In this document: positions 17,788 to 25,652 of the stretch, piece by piece
How the letters are laid out: each line of letters starts with the position of its first letter
How positions within the stretch are numbered: the first letter of the stretch is position 1
Assembly (NCBI GenBank): GCA_963788185.1
Contig: CAWBGE010000025.1
Span: 30,166 to 94,165, forward strand
Direction of reading: 5' to 3'
DNA: 64,000 bases
Source of the DNA: CAIWHR01 sp963788185
GTDB taxonomy: Bacteria; Pseudomonadota; Gammaproteobacteria; Burkholderiales; Casimicrobiaceae
The notes under the pieces: model-generated
Database searches by the model: none
Seen by the model: the letters and a program-made list of their open reading frames with translations, nothing else
Told to the model about the DNA's origin: nothing
Translations under genes and position numbers: made by a program

Positions 17788-19070
17788 GAGGCCGTCTCAA
17801 TCTGTTCCAGAAGGCGATGTTGCGGTGGCGGGATCTCCACCCGTACAACGCGGTGCACGTCGTCCGGGTCGCGGAACCGCTCGACGCCGCGCGGTTGCGC
17901 GCCACGATCGAGTCGACGCTGCAACTGCTGGGTCTCACGGGATTCGAGCTCGACGTCGAAGGCGGGCGCTACGACTATCGCGGCGGCCCCGTGTCGGTCG
18001 CGCTCGACGTATTCGACGCGCAGGGCGACGCGCGCGCGGTCGCGTATCGCGAGATCGGGCGCCGCCTGAACTTCCCGTTTCCGCGCTCGGGTCCGATCGA
18101 CCCCTTCCGTTTTTTCGCGATCGACGATGGCGCCACTTTCCTGCTGGGCCTGGCCTACGACCACGTCATCGCCGGCGGCGACTCGATCGTCGCCCTGATG
18201 CGATCGCTGCACGACCGCTACCGCGACCGAACGGCCCCGCCGCCGCGGCCGCTCGACCTCTTTCCCCCGAATTACCTCCGCCTGTTCAGGCTGCACCTCG
18301 GCGCGATCTTTCGCGGCCTGCCGGGACTCGCGACGATGCTTTCGAGCTGCCGGCACACGGCACGCCCGTACTACCGGGATGACGTGCCGCCGACCAACGA
18401 GTATGCGAGCTACCGCATCGAAAGCGCGGATCTGCAGCGCGCACTCAAGGTGACGAAAGCCTGGGGCGTCACCCTCAACGATCTCCTGCTCGCCCTGCTG
18501 CTGCAGGCGATGGCGCCGCTGGCCGAAGAGCGCAAGACCCGGCGCCGGCGGCTGCTGGCGGCCGCATCGATCGTCAACATCCGCCGCGCATTCCAGCCGC
18601 CGGCAAGCGAGACCTTCGGCCAGTTCCTGAGTTCGTTCCGCGTCACCCATGCGATGCCGACGGGGATCTCGCTGCCCGATCTGGTCCGCGATGTCCACGA
18701 GGAAACCGAACGTACCAAGCGCCGCAAGCTCTGGCTGCAGACGCTGCTCGGGATCGCCGGCAGCGAGCTCTCGTGGCGCCATATGTCGCCCGAGCGGCAA
18801 TCCACCTTCCATGCCAAGAACTATCCGGCCTGGGGCGGGGTCACCCTCGTCAATGTCGACGCCCTGTGGCGGGAGGCCGGCGAAGGCGAGCCCCCCGAGT
18901 ACATCCGGGGCGTGCCCACCGGGCCCATGTCGCCGCTGGTTGTTGCGGGCTCGACAACGCAGGGCGCGCTGCAGCTGGGGATCTCGTGGCGCAGCGCTGC
19001 ATTCACGCGCGAGGTCGTGGATAATCTCGTCGCCCGCATGCTGGCCGGGTTCAACTCGCTGAAATCATGA
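17784..19070 (+). CDS. Condensation-domain / WS-DGAT-like acyltransferase
   Basis: A 428-aa protein from a GTG that overlaps the upstream stop (GTGA). The start LNLFQKAMLRWRDLHPYNAVHVVRV and the motif YDHVIAGGDS (His127, Asp133) resemble the HHxxxDG active site of the CoA-dependent acyltransferase superfamily (NRPS condensation domains, wax ester synthases, Pap-type enzymes). The His is present and DG is changed to GGD. The C-terminal AWGGVTLVNVDAL region matches the second half of this fold. It may esterify or amidate an acyl chain from the ACP encoded downstream. The stop overlaps the next start (ATGA). Confidence 0.6.
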   Translation: MRGRLNLFQKAMLRWRDLHPYNAVHVVRVAEPLDAARLRATIESTLQLLGLTGFELDVEGGRYDYRGGPVSVALDVFDAQGDARAVAYREIGRRLNFPFPRSGPIDPFRFFAIDDGATFLLGLAYDHVIAGGDSIVALMRSLHDRYRDRTAPPPRPLDLFPPNYLRLFRLHLGAIFRGLPGLATMLSSCRHTARPYYRDDVPPTNEYASYRIESADLQRALKVTKAWGVTLNDLLLALLLQAMAPLAEERKTRRRRLLAAASIVNIRRAFQPPASETFGQFLSSFRVTHAMPTGISLPDLVRDVHEETERTKRRKLWLQTLLGIAGSELSWRHMSPERQSTFHAKNYPAWGGVTLVNVDALWREAGEGEPPEYIRGVPTGPMSPLVVAGSTTQGALQLGISWRSAAFTREVVDNLVARMLAGFNSLKS

Positions 19071-20110
19071 GCTTTCTCTTCCGCCGACCCGTTGCGGCCT
19101 TCGTGCTGGGCTTGGTCCTGCTGCTTGCCGGCTGCGCCAACGCGCCGCTGCATCCCGATTCTGCCGCGCCTGCCGGACCTGCCGCTCCGCTCGACCGCGC
19201 GCTCGAAGACCGGATCCTGGCGCTCGACCCCGAGCGCATCAGCGATCGCGATGTTCGCGAGACGCTGGCGCGCGGGCCGACGCCGCACGTGATGCTGATC
19301 CACGGCGGCATCTACCCCGTGCACCTGCTGATGGAGTCGTTCTCGGAGTTCCTGACCGGAATGGGCTACCCGGTCGACCGGATCCGCGACCCCGGCGAAA
19401 CCACGCTTTCGCGCAGCCCCTACGAGAGCGCCGACCGCCAGGCCGGCGTCGTCGCGTGGCACTACGAGCGCGACGGCGTGCGACCGCTGTTGGTCGGCCA
19501 CAGCCAAGGGGGGATTCAGGTCGTCAAGATCCTGCACACGCTCGCCGGCGCATTCGACAACGAGCTGCGCGTGTTCAACCCGCTGACCGGCGACTTCGAG
19601 CCGCGCACGACCATCGTCGATCCGCTGACCGGCCGGCAGCGGCCCGTGGTGGGCGTTTCGGTCGCCTACGCATCGGTGATCGGCACCGGCGGCTGGTCGC
19701 TGGCGCTGCCTGTCCACTGGGGCGTTTTCCCGATGGTGAGGACTATCCCCGACACCGTCGACGCGTTTACCGGCTACCGGATCGGCCTCGACCTTTTCGC
19801 CTGGGATGTGCCGGGCCTGGAAGACCTCAAGACTTTCCATGCCAGCGGCAAGGCTCGGGTTCGCAACGTCACGCTGCCCGCGACCTATTCGCACGTGTTC
19901 GTGCCCGACACCGTGCACCTCGTCGAGGACCCGGCGCTTCGCGAGTGGATCAACGCCTTCGACCCGTCCAGGGAAGAGAGCTGGAAATCGCCGCCGGAGC
20001 AAAACGCCGACAACGTGCTGTGGGCGGCCGACGTCTGGCACAGCATCAAGCGCCACTGGGCGCGGGAAGCCCAGCAATTCGTCAACGCGCGGCGCGGCGG
20101 CAAGCCTTGA
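19067..20110 (+). CDS. Alpha/beta hydrolase lipoprotein (second paralogue)
   Basis: A 347-aa predicted lipoprotein: the signal ends in LLLAGC, with Cys about residue 23 lipidated. The nucleophile elbow is LLVGHSQGG. The C-terminal KARVRNVTLPATYSHVFVP and ADVWHSIKRHW align with the hydrolase at 16699, showing a duplication in which one copy has a Sec-type signal and this one a lipobox. It is coupled to the upstream acyltransferase gene. Catalysis (lipase, esterase or thioesterase) is inferred from the fold only. Confidence 0.72.
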   Translation: MSFLFRRPVAAFVLGLVLLLAGCANAPLHPDSAAPAGPAAPLDRALEDRILALDPERISDRDVRETLARGPTPHVMLIHGGIYPVHLLMESFSEFLTGMGYPVDRIRDPGETTLSRSPYESADRQAGVVAWHYERDGVRPLLVGHSQGGIQVVKILHTLAGAFDNELRVFNPLTGDFEPRTTIVDPLTGRQRPVVGVSVAYASVIGTGGWSLALPVHWGVFPMVRTIPDTVDAFTGYRIGLDLFAWDVPGLEDLKTFHASGKARVRNVTLPATYSHVFVPDTVHLVEDPALREWINAFDPSREESWKSPPEQNADNVLWAADVWHSIKRHWAREAQQFVNARRGGKP

Positions 20111-20120
20111 CCGGACAGGG

Positions 20121-20173
20121 TAAAATGTTCGGCTGAACTGCCGAAACCGGGCCGAGAGGCCGGGTCCAGACCC
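20121..20173 (+). promoter_or_regulatory. Candidate -10 and palindrome upstream of the reductase/ACP operon
   Basis: TAAAAT at 20121-20126 is a possible -10 box. The perfect inverted repeat GGGTC-ca-GACCC at 20162-20173 lies 30 nt before the SDR start. It resembles the GGGGTCnGACCCC palindromes dispersed in many betaproteobacteria; a second, looser one is at 22163. No good -35 is seen. Confidence 0.35.
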
Positions 20174-20203
20174 CAATCAGCACCGCGGAGCGCGTAACCC
20201 ACC

Positions 20204-20959
20204 ATGTCGGGCGCCCTGGAACACAAAGTCGCCCTCGTGACGGGCGCCGCGCGCGGCATCGGCCGCGCGGTGGCACTGAAGCTCGCGTCGGAAGGCTGCG
20301 ACATTGCCGCCAACTACTACAACAGCGCCGACGATGCCGAGGCGCTGTGCGCCGAAATTCGCGCGCTGGGACGGCGCGCCATCGCCATTCAGGGCAGCGT
20401 CGGCATTCCCGACAGCGTCGACGAGATCTTCGCCGAGTTCCGCCGGCACTTCGATCGCCTCGACATCATCGTCAGCAACGCCGCCAGCGGGGTGCTGAAG
20501 CCCACGCTCGAGATGGGTCTCAAGCACTGGCGCTGGTGCATGGAGACCAACGCGCTGGCACTCAACCTGCTTGCGCAACGTGGGCTGGAGTTCATGGGCA
20601 GCAGCGGCCGGATCATCGCCATGTCGAGCCTGGGCGCCACGCGCGCGATGCCCTCGTACGGCTTTGTCGGCGCGTCGAAGGCGGCCCTCGAGTCGCTGGC
20701 GCGCGCGCTGGCGCAGGAACTGGGGCCGCGCGGCATCCGCGTCAACGTCGTCAGTGCCGGCGTCGTCGATACCGACGCGCTCGCGTATTTTCCCAATCGC
20801 GACGAACTTCTCGCCGATTTCGCCCGCCGCACGCCGGCCGGGCCGGTGCTGACGCCGCAGGACGTCGCCGGCGCCGTCTACCTCCTCTGCCTGCCCGAGG
20901 CCGCGATGATCAACGGTCACACGCTGGTCGTCGACGGCGGCTTCGCGATTTCCGGATGA
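20204..20959 (+). CDS. Short-chain dehydrogenase, FabL/FabG-like
   Basis: A 251-aa Rossmann-fold reductase. The NADP-binding motif is TGAARGIGRAV (residues 14-24), the NNAG-like position reads SNAASG, and the active site is S...YGFVGASK, a Y-x5-K rather than the usual YxxxK. This spacing, and the sequence as a whole, resembles enoyl-ACP reductase III (FabL) more than ketoreductases. The C-terminal TLVVDGGFAISG is standard. It probably reduces an ACP-bound chain in the local pathway. The stop overlaps the next fabG-like start (ATGA). Confidence 0.78.
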   Translation: MSGALEHKVALVTGAARGIGRAVALKLASEGCDIAANYYNSADDAEALCAEIRALGRRAIAIQGSVGIPDSVDEIFAEFRRHFDRLDIIVSNAASGVLKPTLEMGLKHWRWCMETNALALNLLAQRGLEFMGSSGRIIAMSSLGATRAMPSYGFVGASKAALESLARALAQELGPRGIRVNVVSAGVVDTDALAYFPNRDELLADFARRTPAGPVLTPQDVAGAVYLLCLPEAAMINGHTLVVDGGFAISG

Positions 20960-21723
20960 GCGCGATCCTTCCCGAGTCCGGCATCGCCGGCAAGATCGCC
21001 ATCGTGACCGGCGGCAGCCGCGGCATCGGCCGGGCGATCGTCGAGCTGCTGGCCAGCGAAGGCGCAGACGTCACGTTCTTCTACCGTAGCGACGCCGCGG
21101 CCGCGAACGAAGTCACCGCCGCCGGCATCGGTGCGGGCCACCGGATTGCCGCCGTGCAGGTGGACATCCGCGATGCAGCAGCCTGCGCCGAGGCGGTCGA
21201 GCGCGTCGTCGAGCGCTGCGGGCGCATCGACATCCTCGTCAACAACGCCGGCACGATCCGCGACAATCCGCTGCTCGCGTTCGACGACAGCGACGTCGAT
21301 GCGGTAATCGACACCAACGTCAAGGGCGTGTTCAACGTGACGCGCGCGGCGGCGCCGCACATGGTGAGCAAGCGCGCGGGGCGCATCGTCAACCTCTCGT
21401 CGGTCTCCGCCGAGAAGGGCGGCCGCGGCCAGACCAATTACGCGGCCAGCAAGGGCGCGATCAACGCTTTCACCCGCGCGCTTGCCGTCGAACTCGCCCC
21501 ACGCCGCATCACCGTCAACGCAGTCGCGCCCGGCGTCATCGAAACCGAGATGTCGAGGGAAGTGCGCGAACAGGCCGGCGACGAGATCAAGTCGCGGATC
21601 CTGCTGAAACGCTACGGCAAGCCCGAGGAAATAGCCTACGCAGTGTGGTTCCTGGTCTCCGCTTACGCAGATTACGTGACGGGCCAGGTGTTCAGCATCG
21701 ATGGTGGCTTCAAAATGGAGTGA
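20956..21723 (+). CDS. fabG: 3-oxoacyl-ACP reductase, FabG-like
   Basis: A 255-aa SDR. The cofactor motif is TGGSRGIGRAI, the structural motif NNAG is intact (LVNNAGTIRDN), the catalytic Ser is in VNLSSVSAEKG and the Tyr-Lys pair is NYAASKGAI. The C-terminus FSIDGGFKM is typical. It should reduce 3-oxoacyl-ACP to 3-hydroxyacyl-ACP with NADPH. Being next to an ACP, a dehydratase and two ketosynthases, it is probably a dedicated enzyme, not the housekeeping FabG. The frame extends upstream but 20956 gives the normal N terminus and an ATGA coupling. Confidence 0.85.
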   Translation: MSAILPESGIAGKIAIVTGGSRGIGRAIVELLASEGADVTFFYRSDAAAANEVTAAGIGAGHRIAAVQVDIRDAAACAEAVERVVERCGRIDILVNNAGTIRDNPLLAFDDSDVDAVIDTNVKGVFNVTRAAAPHMVSKRAGRIVNLSSVSAEKGGRGQTNYAASKGAINAFTRALAVELAPRRITVNAVAPGVIETEMSREVREQAGDEIKSRILLKRYGKPEEIAYAVWFLVSAYADYVTGQVFSIDGGFKME

Positions 21724-21728
21724 CGACA

Positions 21729-22154
21729 ATGGCAACGGCAATCACGCAAGACGAAATCAACTCCGTATTCCCGACCGTCGCAGGAATGGTGGCCGATGCG
21801 CTGGGCTGCGAACTCGCCGAGGTGAAGCCCGACGCGTCGCTGATCGAGGATCTCGGCGCGGAGTCGATCGACTTCCTCGACATGGTGTTTCGGCTCGAAC
21901 GCGCGTTCAAGGTCAAGATCCCGCGCGGCAAGATCGTCGAGAATGCCCGCGGCACGCTGACCGAAAGCGAGTTCGAGCAGAATGGCGTCATCACCGAAGC
22001 CGGCATGGCGCAATTGAGGAGTTACATGTCCGAAGTTCCGGCCGACCGCTTCAAGACGCCGACCAAGGTCAAGGAGATCCCCCGCCTGTTCACGCCGGTC
22101 ACCTTCTGCAAGCTCGTGATCAGTGCACAGCGGGAAACCAAGGCCGCGGGCTGA
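21729..22154 (+). CDS. Acyl carrier protein with C-terminal extension
   Basis: A 141-aa carrier protein. The phosphopantetheine attachment site is LGAESIDFLD with Ser46 as the modified residue, and the surrounding acidic helix (VFRLERAFKVKIPRG) is typical. It is almost twice as long as FabC/AcpP: residues about 80-141 form a basic extension with DRFKTPTKVKEIPRLFTP. The start follows fabG by 5 nt. The extension may dock the specialised partner enzymes. AcpS-type activation is encoded four genes downstream. Confidence 0.85.
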   Translation: MATAITQDEINSVFPTVAGMVADALGCELAEVKPDASLIEDLGAESIDFLDMVFRLERAFKVKIPRGKIVENARGTLTESEFEQNGVITEAGMAQLRSYMSEVPADRFKTPTKVKEIPRLFTPVTFCKLVISAQRETKAAG

Positions 22155-22162
22155 CGGAACCA

Positions 22163-22184
22163 AAATGGGGGCTGACCCCGATTT
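22163..22184. repeat. Palindrome overlapping the start codon of the dehydratase gene
   Basis: AAATGGGG-gctga-CCCC-g-ATTT forms an 8-bp inverted repeat with one bulged base. The ATG start of the double-hotdog gene (22165) lies in the left arm. The form resembles the common betaproteobacterial AATTGGGGTCnGACCCC repeat. As an mRNA hairpin it would cover the initiation region. Confidence 0.45.
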
Positions 22185-23028
22185 CCATTTCGCCGCGTTT
22201 TCGTTCGTCGATCGCATCGACGAATTCGAACCGTCCAGACGTGCGCGCGGCCGCTTCCTGGTCCCCGCAGCGCTATCGGCGTTTCCAGCCTGCCTCGTCG
22301 CCGAAGCGGTCGGACAGCTCGCCGCCTGGGTCGCGATGCAAGCCGTGGACTTTCGCGGCCGCCCCGTGGCGGCGCTGGCCGGCGAAACGCGATTCCTGGC
22401 GCCCGTTGCCCCGGGCTCGACGCTGGAACTCGCGGCCGACATCGAGAGCTGCGACGACGACGCCGTCTCGTACGCGGGCTGGGCCGCGGTCGACGGCCGG
22501 CGCGTGATCGAACTCGACGATTGCTTCGGCCCGCTGCTGCCCACCGCGGAGTTCGACGCGCCGGAAGCCTTGCGCGACCGCCTCGCGCTGCTCCGCGGCG
22601 AAGGCGCTCCGCCCGCGCGGTTTCGCGGCATCGACGCACCCGTGGTGACACCCGCAGGAGGCGAACGCGGACAATCGCGGCGCGCGACGCTTGCGGTGCC
22701 CGCGACGGCCCCTTTCTTCGCCGACCACTTCCCGCGCCGGCCGGTGTTTCCCGCGACGCTGCTGCTCGATGCCGGCATCACGCTGGCGCTCCAACTTGCA
22801 TCCGAGCTGCCCGCCTGGCCGGCGGGAACGCCGCTGCGCGTCGTCAACATGACGCGCGTCAAGGTGCGCTCGTTCACGCCGCCCGGGCAGCATCTCGACC
22901 TCGCGGTCAGCCTGCAGGAGTCCGCCCGCGATCGCGCCTCGATTGCGCTCGCCGTCAGCGGCGATGAGAAGAGTGTCGCCACCGCGCGGGTCGAGATCCG
23001 CGCCGGTGCCGAGGAGAACTGCCGATGA
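22165..23028 (+). CDS. Double-hotdog 3-hydroxyacyl-ACP dehydratase-like protein
   Basis: A 287-aa protein with two FabZ/FabA-like hotdog halves. In the second half (about residues 170-280) FFADHFPRRPVFPATLLLDA matches the FabZ motif FxGHFPxxPVxPGVLxxEA, keeping His and Pro with Asp for the catalytic Glu. In the first half (about 15-125) GRFLVPAALSAFPACLVAEA keeps the Glu position but Arg stands where the His should be. The single enzyme may thus combine residues from both halves. Start 22165 lies 10 nt after the ACP and inside a palindrome; an in-frame ATG at 22123 overlaps the ACP gene. The stop overlaps the next gene (ATGA). Confidence 0.65.
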   Translation: MGADPDFHFAAFSFVDRIDEFEPSRRARGRFLVPAALSAFPACLVAEAVGQLAAWVAMQAVDFRGRPVAALAGETRFLAPVAPGSTLELAADIESCDDDAVSYAGWAAVDGRRVIELDDCFGPLLPTAEFDAPEALRDRLALLRGEGAPPARFRGIDAPVVTPAGGERGQSRRATLAVPATAPFFADHFPRRPVFPATLLLDAGITLALQLASELPAWPAGTPLRVVNMTRVKVRSFTPPGQHLDLAVSLQESARDRASIALAVSGDEKSVATARVEIRAGAEENCR

Positions 23029-24338
23029 AGAGCCCCCGTCGCGTCGCCATCACCGGCATCGGCCTGGTGACGCCCGTCGGCAACGACGTTCCGGCCACGT
23101 GGAGCGCGCTCCTCGAAGGCCGGAGCGGCGGTGCGCCGATCACCATTTTCGATGCCAGCGGCTTCCCGGTGCGCATCGCTGCCGAAGTCAAGGATTTCGA
23201 CGACGCCGCGGCCGGCGATCGCAAGCTGCGCAAGCTCTCGACGCGCCCGCATCGCTTCGCGCTGGCGGCGGCGGAAGAGGCCTTTGTCGACGCGGGGCTG
23301 CGACCGACGCCGGACACGGCGACACGCTGGGGCTGCGCCGTCGGTGCCGGCATGATGACGTCCGAGTACGTCGACCTCGCCGTCACGCACGCGCACGCCG
23401 GCGCCGAAGGCACGCTGGACGCGGGGCTCCTGCTGACCGACACGGCGGCCAACGACCCGCTGGTGTTCTGCCGCAGCCAGGCCACCGCCGGCATTGCGCT
23501 GCTGACGCGTCGCTACGGCATCCGCGGCTACGCGACATCGGTGCACACGGCCTGCGCGTCGGGCGGACAGGCGATCGGCACCGCGTTGAAGCTCATCCGC
23601 CGCGGCGCCGTCGACTGCGCGCTTGCCGGCGGCTTCGATTCGATGATCAGCCCGGTCGGACTGGCCGGATTCTGCCTGCTGTCGGCCGTATCGCCCGACA
23701 ACGACACGCCGCAGCGCGCGAGCCGTCCGTTCGATCTCACGCGCAACGGCTTTCTGCTCGGCGAAGGCGCCGGATTCCTGGTGCTCGAGGAATGGACGTC
23801 GGCGCGCCGGCGCGGAGCGCGTATCTACGCCGAGCTTGCCGGCGACGGCAACTCGCTGTCGTCGTACCGGATCACCGATTCACCGCCCGACGGCGACGGG
23901 CCGATCCAGGCGATGCGCGCGGCGCTGGCCGACGCAGGGGCCGCGCCCGGCGACGTCGATTACCTGAACGCGCACGGCACGTCGACGCCGATGAACGACA
24001 GGAGCGAGAGCGCCGCGACGCACGTGGTGTTCGGCGACGACGTGGCACGGGTCAGCGTCAGCTCCACCAAGAGCACGATGGGCCATCTGATCGCCGCAGC
24101 GGGAGCCGTCGAGGTCGGCGCCTGCGCGCTGGCGATCGCGAAGGGCGAAATGCCGATCAACGCCAACTATCGCGAGCCCGATCCCGACTGCAGTCTCAAC
24201 CTCGTCGTCGGCACGCCGCGTCGCCAGCGGATCCGCGTCGCGATGTCGAATTCTTTCGGCTTCGGCGGCTCGAACAGCTGCATCGTGCTGCGCCATCCCG
24301 AGGAAGTCGACGGCGAACCCGCCGCCGCGGCGCCCTGA
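23025..24338 (+). CDS. Beta-ketoacyl-ACP synthase, FabF-like
   Basis: A 437-aa thiolase-fold condensing enzyme. The catalytic triad is intact: Cys177 in HTACASGGQ, His317 in NAHGTST and His354 in STMGHLIAAAG. The C-terminal NSFGFGGSNSC is typical of KAS II. It should extend an acyl-ACP with malonyl-ACP. It is coupled to the dehydratase gene and followed by a second ketosynthase-like gene after 18 nt, as in type II polyketide KS/partner pairs. Because the locus has its own ACP, this is unlikely to be the housekeeping FabF. Confidence 0.87.
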   Translation: MKSPRRVAITGIGLVTPVGNDVPATWSALLEGRSGGAPITIFDASGFPVRIAAEVKDFDDAAAGDRKLRKLSTRPHRFALAAAEEAFVDAGLRPTPDTATRWGCAVGAGMMTSEYVDLAVTHAHAGAEGTLDAGLLLTDTAANDPLVFCRSQATAGIALLTRRYGIRGYATSVHTACASGGQAIGTALKLIRRGAVDCALAGGFDSMISPVGLAGFCLLSAVSPDNDTPQRASRPFDLTRNGFLLGEGAGFLVLEEWTSARRRGARIYAELAGDGNSLSSYRITDSPPDGDGPIQAMRAALADAGAAPGDVDYLNAHGTSTPMNDRSESAATHVVFGDDVARVSVSSTKSTMGHLIAAAGAVEVGACALAIAKGEMPINANYREPDPDCSLNLVVGTPRRQRIRVAMSNSFGFGGSNSCIVLRHPEEVDGEPAAAAP

Positions 24339-24356
24339 ACCCACCGGATCGACAGC

Positions 24357-25637
24357 ATGCAGGCAAAGCCCACCAAAGTCGTCGTCACCGCCACCGGCGC
24401 CGTTTGCGCGGCGGGCATGGAGCCCGACGCGATCCTCGATGCGATGCTGGCCGGCAAATCGGCGATCGGCCCGATCACCCAGTGGGACACCACCGGCTGG
24501 CCGGTGCGCGATGCCGGGGAAATCGCCGACTTCAACGCCCGCGCGCTGGTCGAAGACCGCAAGCTGCACAAGCTCATCCGCCGCAGCGACCTCCTGGGCC
24601 TGTACGCCGCGGGGCGGGCGATCGACGGCTCGGCCATCATCGATCATCGCGCCACGCTCGACGATGCTGCCGCGGCCGTCTACAGCGACCGCTCGGGCGT
24701 TTACGTGGGTTCGGGCGGAGGCAATTACCAGAATCAGTACGACTTCTTCCCGCTGATGACCGAGGCCAGGGGCGAGCTGCCGGCGTTCGGGCGCGAGCTT
24801 GCCAGCACCGTCAACCCGATGTGGCTGCTGCGCACGCTGCCCAACAACGTGCTCGGACACATCGGCATCCAGCATGGCCTGAAGGGTCCCAACGCCTGCA
24901 TCACCAACCACAGCGTAGGCGGCACGCTGGCGATCATCGAGGCCGCGGAAGCCTTGCGCCACGGCGAGGCCGATCGCGCCGTTGCCGTCGGCCACGAAGC
25001 CCCGATCGAGCCGCAGATGCAGCTCTACTATCACCGGATGGGCCTCCTCGCCACGCGCGGGCTCCTGCCCTTCGATGCCCGTCACGACGGCAGCCTGTTC
25101 GGCGAGGGCGCTGCTGCGCTGATGCTCGAGACCGCCGCGTCGGCCGCCGAGCGTGGCGCTCGCGTGCTGGGCGAGATCCTCGGTGGCGGCTATGCCTGCG
25201 AGGCCGAAGGTCTGGTCGGAATCCGCGACGACGGCGACGGCGTCGCGCGCGCGATCGGGCAGGCGCTCGCCGACGCGAACCTGCACCCCGCCGACATCGG
25301 CATGATCGTCGCGCACGGCAACGGCACGCCGGCATCCGATCGCTCCGAGGCCGCCGCGATCGCCCGCGTCTTCGGCGACGCGCCGCCGCCGGTGACGGCT
25401 TTCAAGTGGGCGTTCGGCCACCTGATCGCGGCGGCCGGCATCCTGGATGCGGTCCTCGCCCTCGCCGCCCTCGCGCGCGGCATCGTGCCGGGGATCGCGA
25501 CCTACGTGTCGCCCGACCCCGCTTCCGCTCCGCTGCCGCTGTCGTCGCACACGGTGCGCGCGAGCAGCAACGTGGCGCTGGTGCTTTGCCGCGGCTTCGC
25601 CGCCACCGACGCGGCCGTGATCGTCCGTGGCGCGTAG
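24357..25637 (+). CDS. Second beta-ketoacyl synthase-like protein, possible non-catalytic partner
   Basis: A 426-aa thiolase-fold protein. Both active-site histidines are present (His320 in AHGNGTPAS, His355 in FGHLIAAAG), but the nucleophile region reads GPNACITNHSVGG. Aligned without gaps to the neighbouring enzyme, its Cys falls on His185, while Cys181 lies four residues upstream. It is therefore either a KS with a remodelled loop or a chain-length-factor-like partner. It pairs with the synthase at 23025. The extreme C-terminus lacks the usual GFGG motif and instead reads VRASSNVALVLCRG. Confidence 0.7.
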   Translation: MQAKPTKVVVTATGAVCAAGMEPDAILDAMLAGKSAIGPITQWDTTGWPVRDAGEIADFNARALVEDRKLHKLIRRSDLLGLYAAGRAIDGSAIIDHRATLDDAAAAVYSDRSGVYVGSGGGNYQNQYDFFPLMTEARGELPAFGRELASTVNPMWLLRTLPNNVLGHIGIQHGLKGPNACITNHSVGGTLAIIEAAEALRHGEADRAVAVGHEAPIEPQMQLYYHRMGLLATRGLLPFDARHDGSLFGEGAAALMLETAASAAERGARVLGEILGGGYACEAEGLVGIRDDGDGVARAIGQALADANLHPADIGMIVAHGNGTPASDRSEAAAIARVFGDAPPPVTAFKWAFGHLIAAAGILDAVLALAALARGIVPGIATYVSPDPASAPLPLSSHTVRASSNVALVLCRGFAATDAAVIVRGA

Positions 25638-25652
25638 CGGCGCAGCTGCAGG

